DNA of 64,000 bases from Thiobacillus denitrificans ATCC 25259. GTDB lineage: Bacteria; Pseudomonadota; Gammaproteobacteria; Burkholderiales; Thiobacillaceae. A program made the translations under genes and the position numbers. The notes beneath the pieces were generated by a model that was not told the origin of the DNA, did not search any database, and saw only the letters and a program-made list of their open reading frames with translations. Below are positions 16,220 through 25,267 of this stretch, one piece after another. Numbering within the stretch: position 1 is the first letter of the stretch; every line of letters starts with the position of its first letter. The stretch is taken from the NCBI RefSeq assembly GCF_000012745.1, contig NC_007404.1, positions 1,922,001 to 1,986,000 of the forward strand. Reading direction: 5' to 3'.

Positions 16220-16528
16220 ATGAAACGCCTGATGATTTTTTGTGCCACTGCCATGCTTGCCGGAGCGGCTCAAGCCGCGCCGTTCGACAAGGGCGACCCC
16301 AAGGCCGGCAAGCTGTTGCACGACAAGACCTGCGTCCAATGCCACGTCAAGATGTTCGGCGGCGACGGCAGCAAGATCTACACGCGCGCCGACCGCAAGA
16401 CCGGGACGGCGCAGCAGCTCGCGGCCCGCATCTCGGGCTGCAACGCCAATACCGGCGCCGGCTGGTTCCCCGAAGACGAGGCGCACGTCGGCGCCTATCT
16501 CAACGAGCAGTATTACAAGTTCAAGTAA
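16220..16528 (+). CDS. Small secreted c-type cytochrome
   Basis: This 102-residue protein has a signal peptide (cleavage after AQAA, about residue 20) and one heme motif CVQCH. It is a single-heme periplasmic carrier, probably class I. A methionine ligand is visible in the VKMFGG segment. Partner is unknown; it is followed 9 bases later by the PhhB-like gene. Confidence 0.85.
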   Translation: MKRLMIFCATAMLAGAAQAAPFDKGDPKAGKLLHDKTCVQCHVKMFGGDGSKIYTRADRKTGTAQQLAARISGCNANTGAGWFPEDEAHVGAYLNEQYYKFK

Positions 16529-16537
16529 GGAAACGCC

Positions 16538-16879
16538 ATGCCCACGATCGTCGAAGAACTGGTCCGCAAGAAGTGCGCGCCCTGCGAAGGCGGCATCGCG
16601 CCGCTGACCGACGCGCAGGTTGCCCCCATGCTCAAAGGCCTGTCGGGCTGGCAGCGCGACGGCATCAAGATCGTCAAGGAATACAAGTTCAAGGACCATT
16701 ACCAGGCGCAGGCCTTCACCAACGCGGTGATGTGGGTGTCGCACCGCGAGGATCATCATCCCTACCTGATCGTCGGCTACAACACCGTCAAGGTCGAGTT
16801 CTGGACCCACGCGATCGAGGGCCTGTCGGAAAACGATTTCATCTGTGCGGCCAAGGTCGACTCGCTTCTCGATCTCTGA
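16538..16879 (+). CDS. 4a-hydroxytetrahydrobiopterin dehydratase (PCD/DCoH family)
   Basis: This 113-residue protein is a pterin-4a-carbinolamine dehydratase. The fingerprint [24 protein letters not shown], with its HH pair, supplies the catalytic histidines; WQRDG stands before the central strands. In bacteria with phenylalanine hydroxylase it recycles the pterin cofactor, but no phhA is in view. An N-terminal CAPCEGG segment is common in this group. Confidence 0.92.
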
Positions 16880-16927
16880 GCCGCGCCTCCCGGAGCGGCG
16901 GCAACTGACGACGGACAGGGCCCTGCG

Positions 16928-17809
16928 ATTCTGAACACGCTCACCGGGCAAGTTGTCGCAGCCTTCAGTCGCCGCTTCATCGTCGACACCGCCGAGGGCA
17001 CGCTGGCGTGTCAGGTCCGTGGCCGGCATCTGCGAGTGGTGTGCGGCGACCAGGTCGAGTTGCGCCGCGACGGCGACGCCGGCGTGATCGAGCGCCTGTT
17101 GCCGCGGGCAAGCCTGCTCTACCGTTCCGACGCGTTCAAGACCAAGGCCATCGCGGCCAACGTCACCCAGCTCGGCGTGGTCATCGCGGCACGCCCGAGC
17201 TTCTCGCTCGAACTCGTGCAGCGTTGCATCCTGGCCGCCGAGGACCAGGGCGTCGCGAGCCTGCTGATCCTCAACAAGGCCGATCTGCCGGAAACCGACG
17301 TTGCGCGAGAAAGGCTGCTGCCGCTGACCCGCCTCGGCTACCCGCTCGTGGCGCTATCGGCACTGACCGACGTCACGCCGCTGCGCCCGGCGCTGCAAGG
17401 GCACACCACGCTGCTGATCGGCCACTCCGGGATGGGCAAATCGACGCTCGTCAACGTCCTCTTCCCCGGCGCCAACGCGGAAACCGCCGAGTATTCCGAG
17501 GCGCTCGACAGCGGGCGTCACACCACGACCCACGCCCGGCTGCATCGCCTCGACGCGACCTCGGCCGTGATCGACTCGCCGGGGCTTCAGGAATTCGCGC
17601 TCCAGCATCTGGACGAGAAAGCCCTCGCGCATGCCTTCGTTGAATTCCGTCCCTTCCTCGGCGAGTGCCGTTTCCGTGACTGCAAGCACGAGGTCGAGCC
17701 GGGGTGCCGGATCCGCCAGGCCGTCGCCGATGGCGACATCGCCCCGGCCCGCCTTCAGCTGTTCCAGACGCTGCGCCGCCTGCAGCAGAACGCCGCACAG
17801 CGCCTATAA
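16928..17809 (+). CDS. rsgA: Ribosome small-subunit GTPase RsgA, non-canonical start
   Basis: RsgA is a circularly permuted GTPase that matures the 30S subunit. The order is N-terminal OB fold, GTPase with NKAD (residues about 117-120), then GHSGMGKST, and a C-terminal zinc segment (CRFRDCKHEVEPGCRI). The frame runs from the phhB-like stop at 16879 with no ATG, GTG or TTG before 17036. OB-fold homology (TGQVVAAFSRRFIVDT) begins near 16943, so an ATT (16928) or CTG (16931) start is likely, or an error in the sequence. The GTG at 17036 would delete half the OB fold. Confidence 0.9.
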   Translation: MLNTLTGQVVAAFSRRFIVDTAEGTLACQVRGRHLRVVCGDQVELRRDGDAGVIERLLPRASLLYRSDAFKTKAIAANVTQLGVVIAARPSFSLELVQRCILAAEDQGVASLLILNKADLPETDVARERLLPLTRLGYPLVALSALTDVTPLRPALQGHTTLLIGHSGMGKSTLVNVLFPGANAETAEYSEALDSGRHTTTHARLHRLDATSAVIDSPGLQEFALQHLDEKALAHAFVEFRPFLGECRFRDCKHEVEPGCRIRQAVADGDIAPARLQLFQTLRRLQQNAAQRL

Positions 17810-17845
17810 AGCAGAGTTCCTTGGACTGCAAATCAGGAGCGCCCC

Positions 17846-18355
17846 ATGAAAGCATTCCTCGCTGCGTGGGTCGGGCTGTGGCTCGGGTGCGCGCCGCCCG
17901 CGCTCGCGGACGCAAAATGGGTCGCGACGTCCTACGCGCCGCCCAAGGTGGTATTCGAGTTCTTTCTCGACCATCCGCAGAAGATCGCGAGTGCCCTCTA
18001 CTGGCTGCGCTCGCTGACCAACCCGCTGATGGACGCCCCCTACAACTACGCCCCCGAGGACCTCGACATCGTGGTCGTCGTCCACGGCACGGAAATCGTG
18101 ACGCTCGCGAAGCGCAACGAAGCCCGGTATGAGGAAGCGGTCGAGCGCATGCGTTATTACGCGGAACTGGGCGTGCGCTTCAAGGTGTGCGGCGAGGCGG
18201 CTGCCGAATACGGTTACGTGCTGCGCGATTTCCAGGATTTCGTCGAGGTCGTCCCCAATGCGATCACCGAGCTCGCGCATTGGCAGCAGCAAGGCTACGC
18301 GCTGATCGTGCCGCGGGTGATGGAGCGGACGGTCGACCTCGACGCGATCCGCTAG
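17846..18355 (+). CDS. Secreted DsrE-like protein, second copy
   Basis: This 169-residue protein has a signal peptide (cleavage near ALADA) and a DsrE-like core (DLDIVVVVHGTEIVTLAKRNE, RFKVCGEAAAEYGY). One cysteine sits in FKVCGEAA, equivalent to the cysteine of the ECF-controlled DsrE protein. It follows rsgA by 36 bases with its own Shine-Dalgarno (AGGAGCG). No ECF-like promoter was seen upstream. Confidence 0.75.
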   Translation: MKAFLAAWVGLWLGCAPPALADAKWVATSYAPPKVVFEFFLDHPQKIASALYWLRSLTNPLMDAPYNYAPEDLDIVVVVHGTEIVTLAKRNEARYEEAVERMRYYAELGVRFKVCGEAAAEYGYVLRDFQDFVEVVPNAITELAHWQQQGYALIVPRVMERTVDLDAIR

Positions 18356-18365
18356 CCGCCCGCGC

Positions 18366-18800
18366 TCACTCGGGCCAGTGCTTGATGTAACGCTTCAGGA
18401 GGCTGTTCTCGAAGTTCGCTTCCTTGAGGCAGGCGCGCGCGACATCATGAAAGGAAATGATCGCCAGGAGCTTGTTGCCGTCGAGGATCGGCAGATGGCC
18501 GATATGTGACTTCGTCATCACGTCGCGCGCGTAATCGACGGAATCGTCGGCGTTCGCGACGACGGGGTCGGTGACCATGATCGCGCTGACTTCGGTGTCC
18601 TTGAGGTCACAGCCATGTTCGACCATGCCGTGTACGACGTCGCGCTCGGTCAGCAGGCCGACCATCTCGCCGGCCTTCAGGACGACGAGTGAGCCGACGC
18701 CGAGTTCGACCATGCGGGCGACTGCACTCTCCACCCGGTCGGTCGGGGCGATGCTGTAGATTTCGTCGCTCTTGAGGGTGAGGATCTCGCGGATTTGCAT
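18366..18800 (-). CDS. CBS-domain protein
   Basis: This 144-residue protein is a tandem pair of CBS motifs (residues about 8-60 and 73-130) with no other domain. Such Bateman modules bind adenine nucleotides and regulate partners. The partner is unknown. Terminal residue composition and length fit stand-alone CBS proteins of betaproteobacteria. Confidence 0.88.
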   Translation of the reverse strand: MQIREILTLKSDEIYSIAPTDRVESAVARMVELGVGSLVVLKAGEMVGLLTERDVVHGMVEHGCDLKDTEVSAIMVTDPVVANADDSVDYARDVMTKSHIGHLPILDGNKLLAIISFHDVARACLKEANFENSLLKRYIKHWPE

Positions 18801-18860
18801 GCTGGTCTCCGAATCGGCTGGGCGTAGGCCCTCATGATAACAATCCGGCGACGCCGCCGG

Positions 18861-19406
18861 CTACGGTCTGACCAGCGCCGTTTCGACCTGCTCGCGCTTG
18901 GCGCGGCCGACGAGGGTTTCGACCAGTTGCAGCGCGAAATCCATCGCCGTTCCGGGACCGCGCGAGGTCAGCACCGTGCCGTCCTGAACGACCGCCTCGG
19001 CGCGCAAGGTGACGTCGGGAACACCGTCGAGAAAGCCCGGGTAGCTCGTCGCCTGTTTGCCGCGCAACAGCCCCGCTTCGGCCAGCACCATCGGCGCGGC
19101 GCAGATGGCTGCGGTATATTTCCCGGCCGACGCCATCTTCTTCAGCAGGTCGACGACGCGTACGTCGTCCTTGAGGTGCGCCGCGCCCGGCATCCCGCCC
19201 GGCAGTACGACCATGTCGTAGGCGTCGGCGAGCGCCTGATCGAGCGTCACGTCCGGCACGAGCTGAACGCCGCGACTCGCCTTGACCACGCCGGGCTTCA
19301 GGCCCGCGACGATGACCTCGACGCCGGCGCGCCGCAGCAAGTCGATAATGGTGACGGCTTCGAGCTCTTCACAGCCGTCCGCCAGCGGAACCAGAACCTT
19401 GGCCAT
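18861..19406 (-). CDS. DJ-1/PfpI-family protein (YajL-like)
   Basis: The ATG at 19406 gives 181 residues. The nucleophile elbow with cysteine is AAICAAPMVL, and the acidic residue sits in the N-terminal strand region (CEELEAVTIIDLLRRAGVEV). YajL/DJ-1 proteins are stress-linked, proposed as glyoxalase or deglycase. It lies 17 bases beyond the yajQ stop. Confidence 0.9.
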   Translation of the reverse strand: MAKVLVPLADGCEELEAVTIIDLLRRAGVEVIVAGLKPGVVKASRGVQLVPDVTLDQALADAYDMVVLPGGMPGAAHLKDDVRVVDLLKKMASAGKYTAAICAAPMVLAEAGLLRGKQATSYPGFLDGVPDVTLRAEAVVQDGTVLTSRGPGTAMDFALQLVETLVGRAKREQVETALVRP

Positions 19407-19423
19407 TCTCGCCTCCCGATCAC

Positions 19424-19909
19424 TCAGTCGCGGAAATTCTGATATTGCAGCGGAAAATCGCTGACGCTCTTCTTGACCAGCGCGATCGTCTCCTGCAGCA
19501 CGTCGCGCTTGGCGCCCGAGACGCGCACCGTTTCGCCCTGGATGCTCGCCTGCACCTTGAGCTTGCTGTCCTTGATGCACTTGACGATCTTCTTCGCGAG
19601 CTCGGTCCCGACCCCGGTCTTCACCGTCACGCTGCGCTTAACCTTGTTCCCCGAGACTTTCTCAACGTTCCCGGTATCGAGGCATTTGACATCGACGCCG
19701 CGCTTAGAGAGCTTCTGCGACAAGATGTCCTGCACCTGATCGAGCTGGAAATCGGTGTCGGCGTAGACCGTCAGCGCATAGTCGCTTTGCTCGACGCGCG
19801 CGTCTGAGCCTTTGAAGTCGAAGCGCGTGGACACTTCCTTGTTGACCTGGTCGATCGCATTGCGGACTTCCTGTTTGTCGACCTCGGACACGATGTCGAA
19901 ACTTGGCAT
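19424..19909 (-). CDS. yajQ: YajQ-family nucleotide-binding protein
   Basis: This 161-residue protein ([20 protein letters not shown]...) has two ferredoxin-like halves and matches YajQ throughout. Some family members bind c-di-GMP or RNA. It is on the same strand as BPH and ppnP and probably in one operon. Confidence 0.95.
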   Translation of the reverse strand: MPSFDIVSEVDKQEVRNAIDQVNKEVSTRFDFKGSDARVEQSDYALTVYADTDFQLDQVQDILSQKLSKRGVDVKCLDTGNVEKVSGNKVKRSVTVKTGVGTELAKKIVKCIKDSKLKVQASIQGETVRVSGAKRDVLQETIALVKKSVSDFPLQYQNFRD

Positions 19910-19915
19910 CTTGAT

Positions 19916-20488
19916 CTACTCCTCATCCAGTACGAACGACTGCACCGGCAGGCCCGACTCGTCGTGAAACTCGGCGGCGGCCATCACGCCGAGTCGCGCG
20001 ACCCCCTCGGCGTCGAGCGAGGGCGCGCGGAATGCTGCGTACATCGCGCCAAGTGCGTAGGGGCTGCCGCTGCCGTAGGCGTAGAACTTCGAGAACTCCT
20101 GCACGGTCCGGTGCGCCGCGACGCCGAAGATCCCGCGCGGGCTTGCGATGAGCACGTCCATGCGGCTCGACTCGAGGTCTTCCTCTTTGTCGTCGCCCGT
20201 CTGAAGATAGTAATGCTCCTTGAGCGCGCCGTGCAGCGTGTTCCAGACACGGAATATCTCGCCCACCGAATCGAGCCGCGGTGGCTCGTCGAGCGATTCG
20301 AAATAGTCGGCGAGAATCAGCTTGAAGGTCGCCGATCCGGTGATCGCGACGTAGCTGTCGCCGACCCGGATGATCTTTTCGTGATTCGCGACGTAGTCGG
20401 CCGATTCCTTGCCACCGCCCCATTTCGTCAGCGTGTCGGCGGCGATCGCGATGCGGCCCTCCTTGCGCACGACGGCGACGGTCGTCAT
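19916..20488 (-). CDS. Betaproteobacterial proteasome homologue (BPH), HslV-like
   Basis: This 190-residue protein starts MTTVAVVRKEGRIAIAADT; removal of Met would expose Thr2 as the nucleophile, as in HslV. The AADT segment and a lysine (HEKIIRVG) stand where catalytic Asp17 and Lys33 lie. It is distinct from HslV itself and not paired with an HslU ATPase. BPH is a recognised group in betaproteobacteria; I assign it by pattern. Gene order with yajQ and ppnP suggests one operon. Confidence 0.75.
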   Translation of the reverse strand: MTTVAVVRKEGRIAIAADTLTKWGGGKESADYVANHEKIIRVGDSYVAITGSATFKLILADYFESLDEPPRLDSVGEIFRVWNTLHGALKEHYYLQTGDDKEEDLESSRMDVLIASPRGIFGVAAHRTVQEFSKFYAYGSGSPYALGAMYAAFRAPSLDAEGVARLGVMAAAEFHDESGLPVQSFVLDEE

Positions 20489-20498
20489 GGCTCAGCGC

Positions 20499-20813
20499 TC
20501 AGCCGAAATGGCACACGTAGTGGTAGGGCTCGGCCGCGACTTCGATCTCGAAGCTCGAGTTCGCAGGCACTTCGAACGACTGCCCGGCCGCGTAGCTCTT
20601 CCACTCGTTTTCGCCCGCGAGCTTGACCCGACATGCGCCGGCGACGGTCTCCATGACTTCGGGGGCCCCCGTATTGAAGGTCAGCGTCGATGGCAGAATC
20701 ACGCCGACGGACTTTTTGGTGCCGTCGGCGAATTCGACGGTATGCGAAACGCACTTGCCGTCGAAATAGACGTTGGCCTGCTTGGTGACTGCGACGTTGT
20801 CGAACCGGGACAT
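20499..20813 (-). CDS. ppnP: Pyrimidine/purine nucleoside phosphorylase PpnP
   Basis: The ATG at 20813 gives 104 residues. The compact cupin-like sequence ([42 protein letters not shown]) matches the former UPF0345 family, now PpnP, which phosphorolyses nucleosides. argG lies three bases upstream. Confidence 0.92.
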   Translation of the reverse strand: MSRFDNVAVTKQANVYFDGKCVSHTVEFADGTKKSVGVILPSTLTFNTGAPEVMETVAGACRVKLAGENEWKSYAAGQSFEVPANSSFEIEVAAEPYHYVCHFG

Positions 20814-20815
20814 GC

Positions 20816-22045
20816 TTATTTTCTCCGTGCGTCGAGTTTTGCGGCGATGCGCATGCGCAGCGCGTTGAGCTTGATGAAACCGCCGGCGTCCTTCTGATCG
20901 TAGGCGCCCGCGTCGTCCTCGAAGGTTGCGATGGTCGAGTCGAACAGCGAATCGTTCTTCGAATCGCGGCCGACGACGATGACGTTGCCCTTGTAGAGCT
21001 TGAGCCGCACCGTGCCGTTGACGTGCGCCTGCGTGTGGTCGATCAGCACCTGCAGCGCGCGCCGCTCGGGCGCCCACCAGTAGCCGTTGTAGATCAGGCT
21101 GGCGTAGCGCGGCATCAGGTCGTCCTTCAGATGCGCGACCTCGCGATCGAGCGTGATCGACTCGATCGCACGGTGCGCCTTCAGCAGGATGGTGCCGCCG
21201 GGCGTTTCGTAGCAGCCCCGCGACTTCATGCCGACGTAGCGGTTCTCGACGAGGTCGAGCCGGCCGATGCCGTGCTTGCCGCCCAGTTCGTTGAGCTTGG
21301 CGAGCACTTCGTGGGCAGGCATTTGCTGGCCGTCGATCGCGACGACATCACCTTTCGCGTAGGTCAGTTCGATGTATTCGGCCGCGTCGGGCGCCTTCTC
21401 GGGCGACACGGTCCAGCGCCACATGTCTTCTTCGGCTTCGGCGCTGGGGTCCTCGAGGTGGCGGCCTTCGTAGGAAATATGCAGCAGGTTCGCGTCCATC
21501 GAATAAGGCGAGCCGCCCTGGCGATGCTTCATGTCGATCGGAATGCCATGGGATTCTGCGTAGGCGAGCAGCTTCTCGCGCGAGAGCAGGTCCCACTCGC
21601 GCCACGGCGCGATGACCTTGACGTCGGGTTTCAGCGCGTAGGCGCCGAGTTCGAAGCGCACCTGGTCGTTGCCCTTACCGGTGGCGCCGTGACAGATCGC
21701 GTCGGCGCCGGTTGCGTTGACGATCTCGATCAGCCGCTTGGCGATCAGCGGCCGCGCGATCGACGTGCCGAGCAGATATTCGCCTTCGTACACGGTATTC
21801 GCGCGGAACATCGGGAAGACGAAGTCGCGCACGAATTCCTCGCGCAGGTCGTCGATGTAGATCTGTTCAGGTTTGATGCCGAACTGCAGTGCCTTCTGCC
21901 GCGCCGGTTCGAGTTCCTCGCCCTGGCCGAGGTCGGCGGTGAAGGTCACCACCTCGCATTGGTAGGTGTCCTGCAGCCATTTCAGGATGACCGAGGTGTC
22001 GAGGCCGCCGGAATAGGCCAGTACAACTTTCTTGATGTCGCTCAT
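20816..22045 (-). CDS. argG: Argininosuccinate synthase
   Basis: The ATG at 22045 gives 409 residues. The ATP pyrophosphatase P-loop is [12 protein letters not shown] near the N-terminus. The enzyme condenses citrulline and aspartate with ATP. The [16 protein letters not shown] segment is typical. It is in the minus-strand argDF-DUF2283-argG group. Confidence 0.98.
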   Translation of the reverse strand: MSDIKKVVLAYSGGLDTSVILKWLQDTYQCEVVTFTADLGQGEELEPARQKALQFGIKPEQIYIDDLREEFVRDFVFPMFRANTVYEGEYLLGTSIARPLIAKRLIEIVNATGADAICHGATGKGNDQVRFELGAYALKPDVKVIAPWREWDLLSREKLLAYAESHGIPIDMKHRQGGSPYSMDANLLHISYEGRHLEDPSAEAEEDMWRWTVSPEKAPDAAEYIELTYAKGDVVAIDGQQMPAHEVLAKLNELGGKHGIGRLDLVENRYVGMKSRGCYETPGGTILLKAHRAIESITLDREVAHLKDDLMPRYASLIYNGYWWAPERRALQVLIDHTQAHVNGTVRLKLYKGNVIVVGRDSKNDSLFDSTIATFEDDAGAYDQKDAGGFIKLNALRMRIAAKLDARRK

Positions 22046-22058
22046 GGGAGTCGCTGGA

Positions 22059-22298
22059 TTAATGGGTGGAGCCGGAAGTGTTCGTGTCGATGATCTCGAT
22101 CTGGCCCGGGAAGCCGCCGATCTTGAGAATGTCGAGATTGGCGGCCTGGCTCGCCTTTTCGATTTCGATGCCGACGACGCGGCCATCTTCGGAAAAGTTC
22201 AGCACGATGCCCTCGTGGGCCTCCCAGGCGCGGGCGGGGTTCTCGGGGCTGATTTCGACGTACAGCGAATCCATGTCCTTGAAGTAGGCGATGTTCAT
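22059..22298 (-). CDS. DUF2283-family small protein in the arginine operon
   Basis: This 79-residue protein ([25 protein letters not shown]...[21 protein letters not shown]) has the DUF2283 signature: a beta-rich ligand-like fold. Function unknown. It lies between argF and argG, with a 1-base gap to argF and 13 to argG, so it is co-transcribed. Confidence 0.8.
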   Translation of the reverse strand: MNIAYFKDMDSLYVEISPENPARAWEAHEGIVLNFSEDGRVVGIEIEKASQAANLDILKIGGFPGQIEIIDTNTSGSTH

Positions 22299-22299
22299 G

Positions 22300-23217
22300 T
22301 CAGGTTTCCAGTTTTCCGAGGAGAAGATATTCCATCAAGGCTTTTTGCACGTGCAGCCGGTTTTCCGCCTCGTCCCAGACCACGGACTGCCGCCCGTCGA
22401 TGACTTCGGCGGTCACTTCCTCGCCGCGATGCGCCGGCAGGCAGTGCATGAAAACCGCTTCAGGCTTCGCCACCGCCATCATCTCGGCGTCGACCTGCCA
22501 GTCGGCGAAGGCCTTCATGCGTGCGTCGTTTTCCGCTTCCCAGCCCATGCTCGTCCACACGTCGGTGGTCACAAGATCGGCGCCGCGGCAGGCGTCCATC
22601 GGGTCGACGAAGCTTTCGAAGTGGTCGGTGCCATACAGGCCCGCGCGTTCGGGCTCGACCTCGTAGCCGGGCGGGGTCGAGACGTGGACGTTGAAGTCGA
22701 GCAGCTCTGCGGCCTGCAGCCAGGTGTTGCACATGTTGTTCGAGTCGCCGATCCAGGCGACCGTCTTGCCGTGGATCGGCCCGCGGTGTTCGATGAACGT
22801 GAAGATGTCCGCGAGCACCTGGCATGGGTGATATTCGTTGGTCAGGCCGTTGATGACGGGCACGCGCGAATGGGAGGCAAACCGCTCGATGATCTCCTGT
22901 TCGAAGGTGCGGATCATCACGATGTCGACCATGCGCGAAATGACTTCGCCCGCGTCCTCGACCGGCTCGCCCCGGCCGAGCTGGGTGTCGCGGGTGTTGA
23001 GATAGATTGCCGAACCGCCAAGTTGGTGCATGCCGGCTTCGAAGCTCAGACGCGTCCGCGTCGAGCTCTTCTCGAAGATCATCGCGAGCGTGCGGTCAGC
23101 GAGCGGATGGTAGGGTTCGTAGCGCTTGAAGCGCGACTTGATCACGCGCGCACGTTCGAACAGATAGAGATGTTCGTCGCGCGAGAGGTCCCTGAACTGG
23201 AGAAAGTGCTTCAGCAT
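22300..23217 (-). CDS. argF: Ornithine carbamoyltransferase
   Basis: This 305-residue enzyme forms citrulline from ornithine and carbamoyl phosphate. STRTRLSFEAGMHQLGG (carbamoyl phosphate site), HPCQVLAD and HCLPAHRGEEVT (ornithine site) are present. Its start overlaps the argD stop (TGATG). Confidence 0.98.
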   Translation of the reverse strand: MLKHFLQFRDLSRDEHLYLFERARVIKSRFKRYEPYHPLADRTLAMIFEKSSTRTRLSFEAGMHQLGGSAIYLNTRDTQLGRGEPVEDAGEVISRMVDIVMIRTFEQEIIERFASHSRVPVINGLTNEYHPCQVLADIFTFIEHRGPIHGKTVAWIGDSNNMCNTWLQAAELLDFNVHVSTPPGYEVEPERAGLYGTDHFESFVDPMDACRGADLVTTDVWTSMGWEAENDARMKAFADWQVDAEMMAVAKPEAVFMHCLPAHRGEEVTAEVIDGRQSVVWDEAENRLHVQKALMEYLLLGKLET

Positions 23218-24401
23218 CAGGCCGCCTGCTGCAGATAGTTCCGGACCACGTCGGCGACGGTGGCGACGAGCAGGTCGACTTCGTCCGCGCCGTAGATCAG
23301 CGGCGGCACCAGACGGATCACCGAGTCGGCGGTCACGTTGATCAGCACGCCGGCGTCGCGCGCGACGCCGACGAGTTCGGCGCAGGGCCGGTCGAGCTCG
23401 ATCCCGATCATGAGGCCCTCGCCTCGGATGTCGAGCACCCCGTGCACGCCGTCCAGTGCGCCGCGCAATCCGGCCCGGATCGCGTCGCCGCGCAACCGCG
23501 CGTTGTCGAGCAGATGCTCCGCCTCGATCGTCTCAAGCGTCGCGAGCGCGGCGGCGCAGGCGAGCGGATTGCCGCCGAAGGTCGAGCCGTGCGTTCCCGG
23601 CGTGAAGACCTCGGCCGCGGCGCCGCGCGCGAGACAGGCCCCAATCGGAACGCCGCCGCCGAGCCCCTTGGCCAGCGCGATCACGTCGGGTACGACGCCG
23701 GCGTGCTGGAAACCGAACCAGGTGCCCGTGCGGCCGATTCCGGTCTGCACTTCGTCGAGCATCAGCAGCCAGCCCTGTGCGTCGCACAGCGTCCGCAATT
23801 CCGCGAGGTACTCGGCCGGCAGGATATTGATGCCGCCCTCGCCCTGCACGGTTTCGATCAACACCGCGACCACGCTCTTGTTGTGCTCGGCGACATGGCG
23901 GATCGCTTCGATGTCGTTGAAAGGCACGCGCGCGAAGCCCGACAGCAGGGGCTCGAAACCCGCCTGGATCTTGCGGCTGCCGGTTGCGGTCAGCGTCGCC
24001 ATGGTGCGGCCGTGGAAGGCCTTTTCGACGACGATGATCGTCGGCAGCTCGATCCCCTTGCCGTGGCCATAAAGACGCGCAAGCTTGATCGCCGCTTCGT
24101 TGGCCTCGCAACCCGAATTGCAGAAAAAGGCGCGGTCCATGCCCGACAGCGCACAGAGCTTGTCCGCCAACTCCTCCTGACGCAGCACGCGATACAGGTT
24201 GGACGAATGGATGAGCGTCGCGGCCTGTTCGGCGATCGCCTTGACCAGTCTCGGATGGGCGTGTCCGAGCGCGTTGACCGCGACGCCGGCGACCGCATCG
24301 AGGTAGCGCTTGCCGGCCTCGTCCCACAGGTAGGCACCCTCACCGCGAACGAAGGCCACCGGCTGGCGCGCGTAGGTGTTCATCAAGTGTGTTGTTGTCA
24401 T
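23217..24401 (-). CDS. argD: Acetylornithine transaminase
   Basis: This 394-residue PLP enzyme makes acetylornithine. LMLDEVQTGIGRTG and the lysine in IALAKGLGGGVPIGA mark the cofactor site. It is the first gene of the operon. A GGAGG-like site is not obvious upstream of the ATG. Confidence 0.97.
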   Translation of the reverse strand: MTTTHLMNTYARQPVAFVRGEGAYLWDEAGKRYLDAVAGVAVNALGHAHPRLVKAIAEQAATLIHSSNLYRVLRQEELADKLCALSGMDRAFFCNSGCEANEAAIKLARLYGHGKGIELPTIIVVEKAFHGRTMATLTATGSRKIQAGFEPLLSGFARVPFNDIEAIRHVAEHNKSVVAVLIETVQGEGGINILPAEYLAELRTLCDAQGWLLMLDEVQTGIGRTGTWFGFQHAGVVPDVIALAKGLGGGVPIGACLARGAAAEVFTPGTHGSTFGGNPLACAAALATLETIEAEHLLDNARLRGDAIRAGLRGALDGVHGVLDIRGEGLMIGIELDRPCAELVGVARDAGVLINVTADSVIRLVPPLIYGADEVDLLVATVADVVRNYLQQAA

Positions 24402-24466
24402 GGCAGTCTCACCCGGGCTGTCCCGTCAATTGCTGCTGTATGGGCGTGATAACAGCAAAATAGAAA

Positions 24467-24486
24467 ACGGCGGCCGAAGCCGCCGT
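24467..24486 (-). terminator. Terminator after the PuuD-like gene
   Basis: ACGGCGGC-CGAA-GCCGCCGT is followed on the minus strand by TTTTCTA. It ends the small-protein/PuuD-like unit just before argD. Confidence 0.7.
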
Positions 24487-24507
24487 GCTTGTCATGCAGC
24501 GCCTTGA

Positions 24508-25008
24508 TTATAGGCCGAAAAGGCTGCGGTGAGACCACCCGCCGGCCATGAAGAACAACATCGGAATCGACAGCATGGTGTTCGTGCGCGAGGCCAGAAA
24601 CGCCGTCCTGCGCGCGCGGTTCTTCTCCTCGTCGGACGCGGGCTTGATGCCGAGTATCTTCTTCTGGTTCGGCCAGATCAGGCCCCAGACGTTGAACAGC
24701 ATGATCGTCCCGAGCCAGGCGCCAATGCCGATCGCGCCGAAGCCATTACGCAACAGGAAGGCGTCGACGAAGTACGGCCCGAGGAGCGCGGCGCCGGCGA
24801 GCCAGGTCACGACCGCGCCCCAGCGGAAGAACAGCAGCGCGCGCGGGGCGACGTGCTTGCTGATGCCGGCAGCGGTGCCGTCGGCCGTCGCGTGCTTGAG
24901 CGCGGCCACCTGCACGAAGTTGAAGTAGTACAGCAGCCCGATCCACATGATGCCGGCCATGAAGTGAATCCAGCGGGCGAGGACGGCGACGATATCGATG
25001 GTTTCCAT
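24508..25008 (-). CDS. PuuD-like integral membrane protein
   Basis: This 166-residue protein has about four membrane helices (WIHFMAGIMWIGLLYYFNFVQ and later) and resembles the membrane part of urate hydroxylase PuuD. The C-terminal cytochrome domain of full PuuD is absent, so urate oxidation is not assured. A strong GAGGAGG Shine-Dalgarno precedes the ATG. A 31-residue membrane protein is encoded just upstream. Confidence 0.7.
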   Translation of the reverse strand: METIDIVAVLARWIHFMAGIMWIGLLYYFNFVQVAALKHATADGTAAGISKHVAPRALLFFRWGAVVTWLAGAALLGPYFVDAFLLRNGFGAIGIGAWLGTIMLFNVWGLIWPNQKKILGIKPASDEEKNRARRTAFLASRTNTMLSIPMLFFMAGGWSHRSLFGL

Positions 25009-25017
25009 TGCGCCTCC

Positions 25018-25113
25018 TCAGCTCAGGAAATTTCTGGCAAAGACATACAACACGGCGGTCAGCACGACGCCCGAAATGACGGTGCCCCACAGCGAATCCA
25101 GCGGGTTTTTCAT
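25018..25113 (-). CDS. 31-residue single-helix membrane protein
   Basis: The ATG at 25113 has a strong GAGGAGAG ribosome-binding site. The product is MKNPLDSLWGTV... with one hydrophobic helix (SGVVLTAVLYVFA) and a stop at 25018. It ends nine bases before the PuuD-like start and shares its strand. I do not know a family; it looks like an accessory subunit for that membrane protein. Confidence 0.65.
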   Translation of the reverse strand: MKNPLDSLWGTVISGVVLTAVLYVFARNFLS

Positions 25114-25267
25114 CCTCTATCTCTCCTCAGTTTTGTATAGTTGACCGTTTTGGTCAGGTAAGACCGCGCCAGTATCTTCAAAACCTCCGGCGTGCGCAAG
25201 GCCGTCGCCCTCGGGGTATCGGAGGCACATGCTAAAATCCAGCCCATCTCTTCATTGCCCGCTACCC

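Noticed and set aside
14257-16254. Long minus-strand frame of about 665 codons over the porin and orn region
   Set aside because: It is a high-GC shadow of the porin and runs through orn in another frame; it has no family signature.
17036-17038. GTG as the rsgA start
   Set aside because: It would remove half of the OB fold that is encoded upstream in frame.
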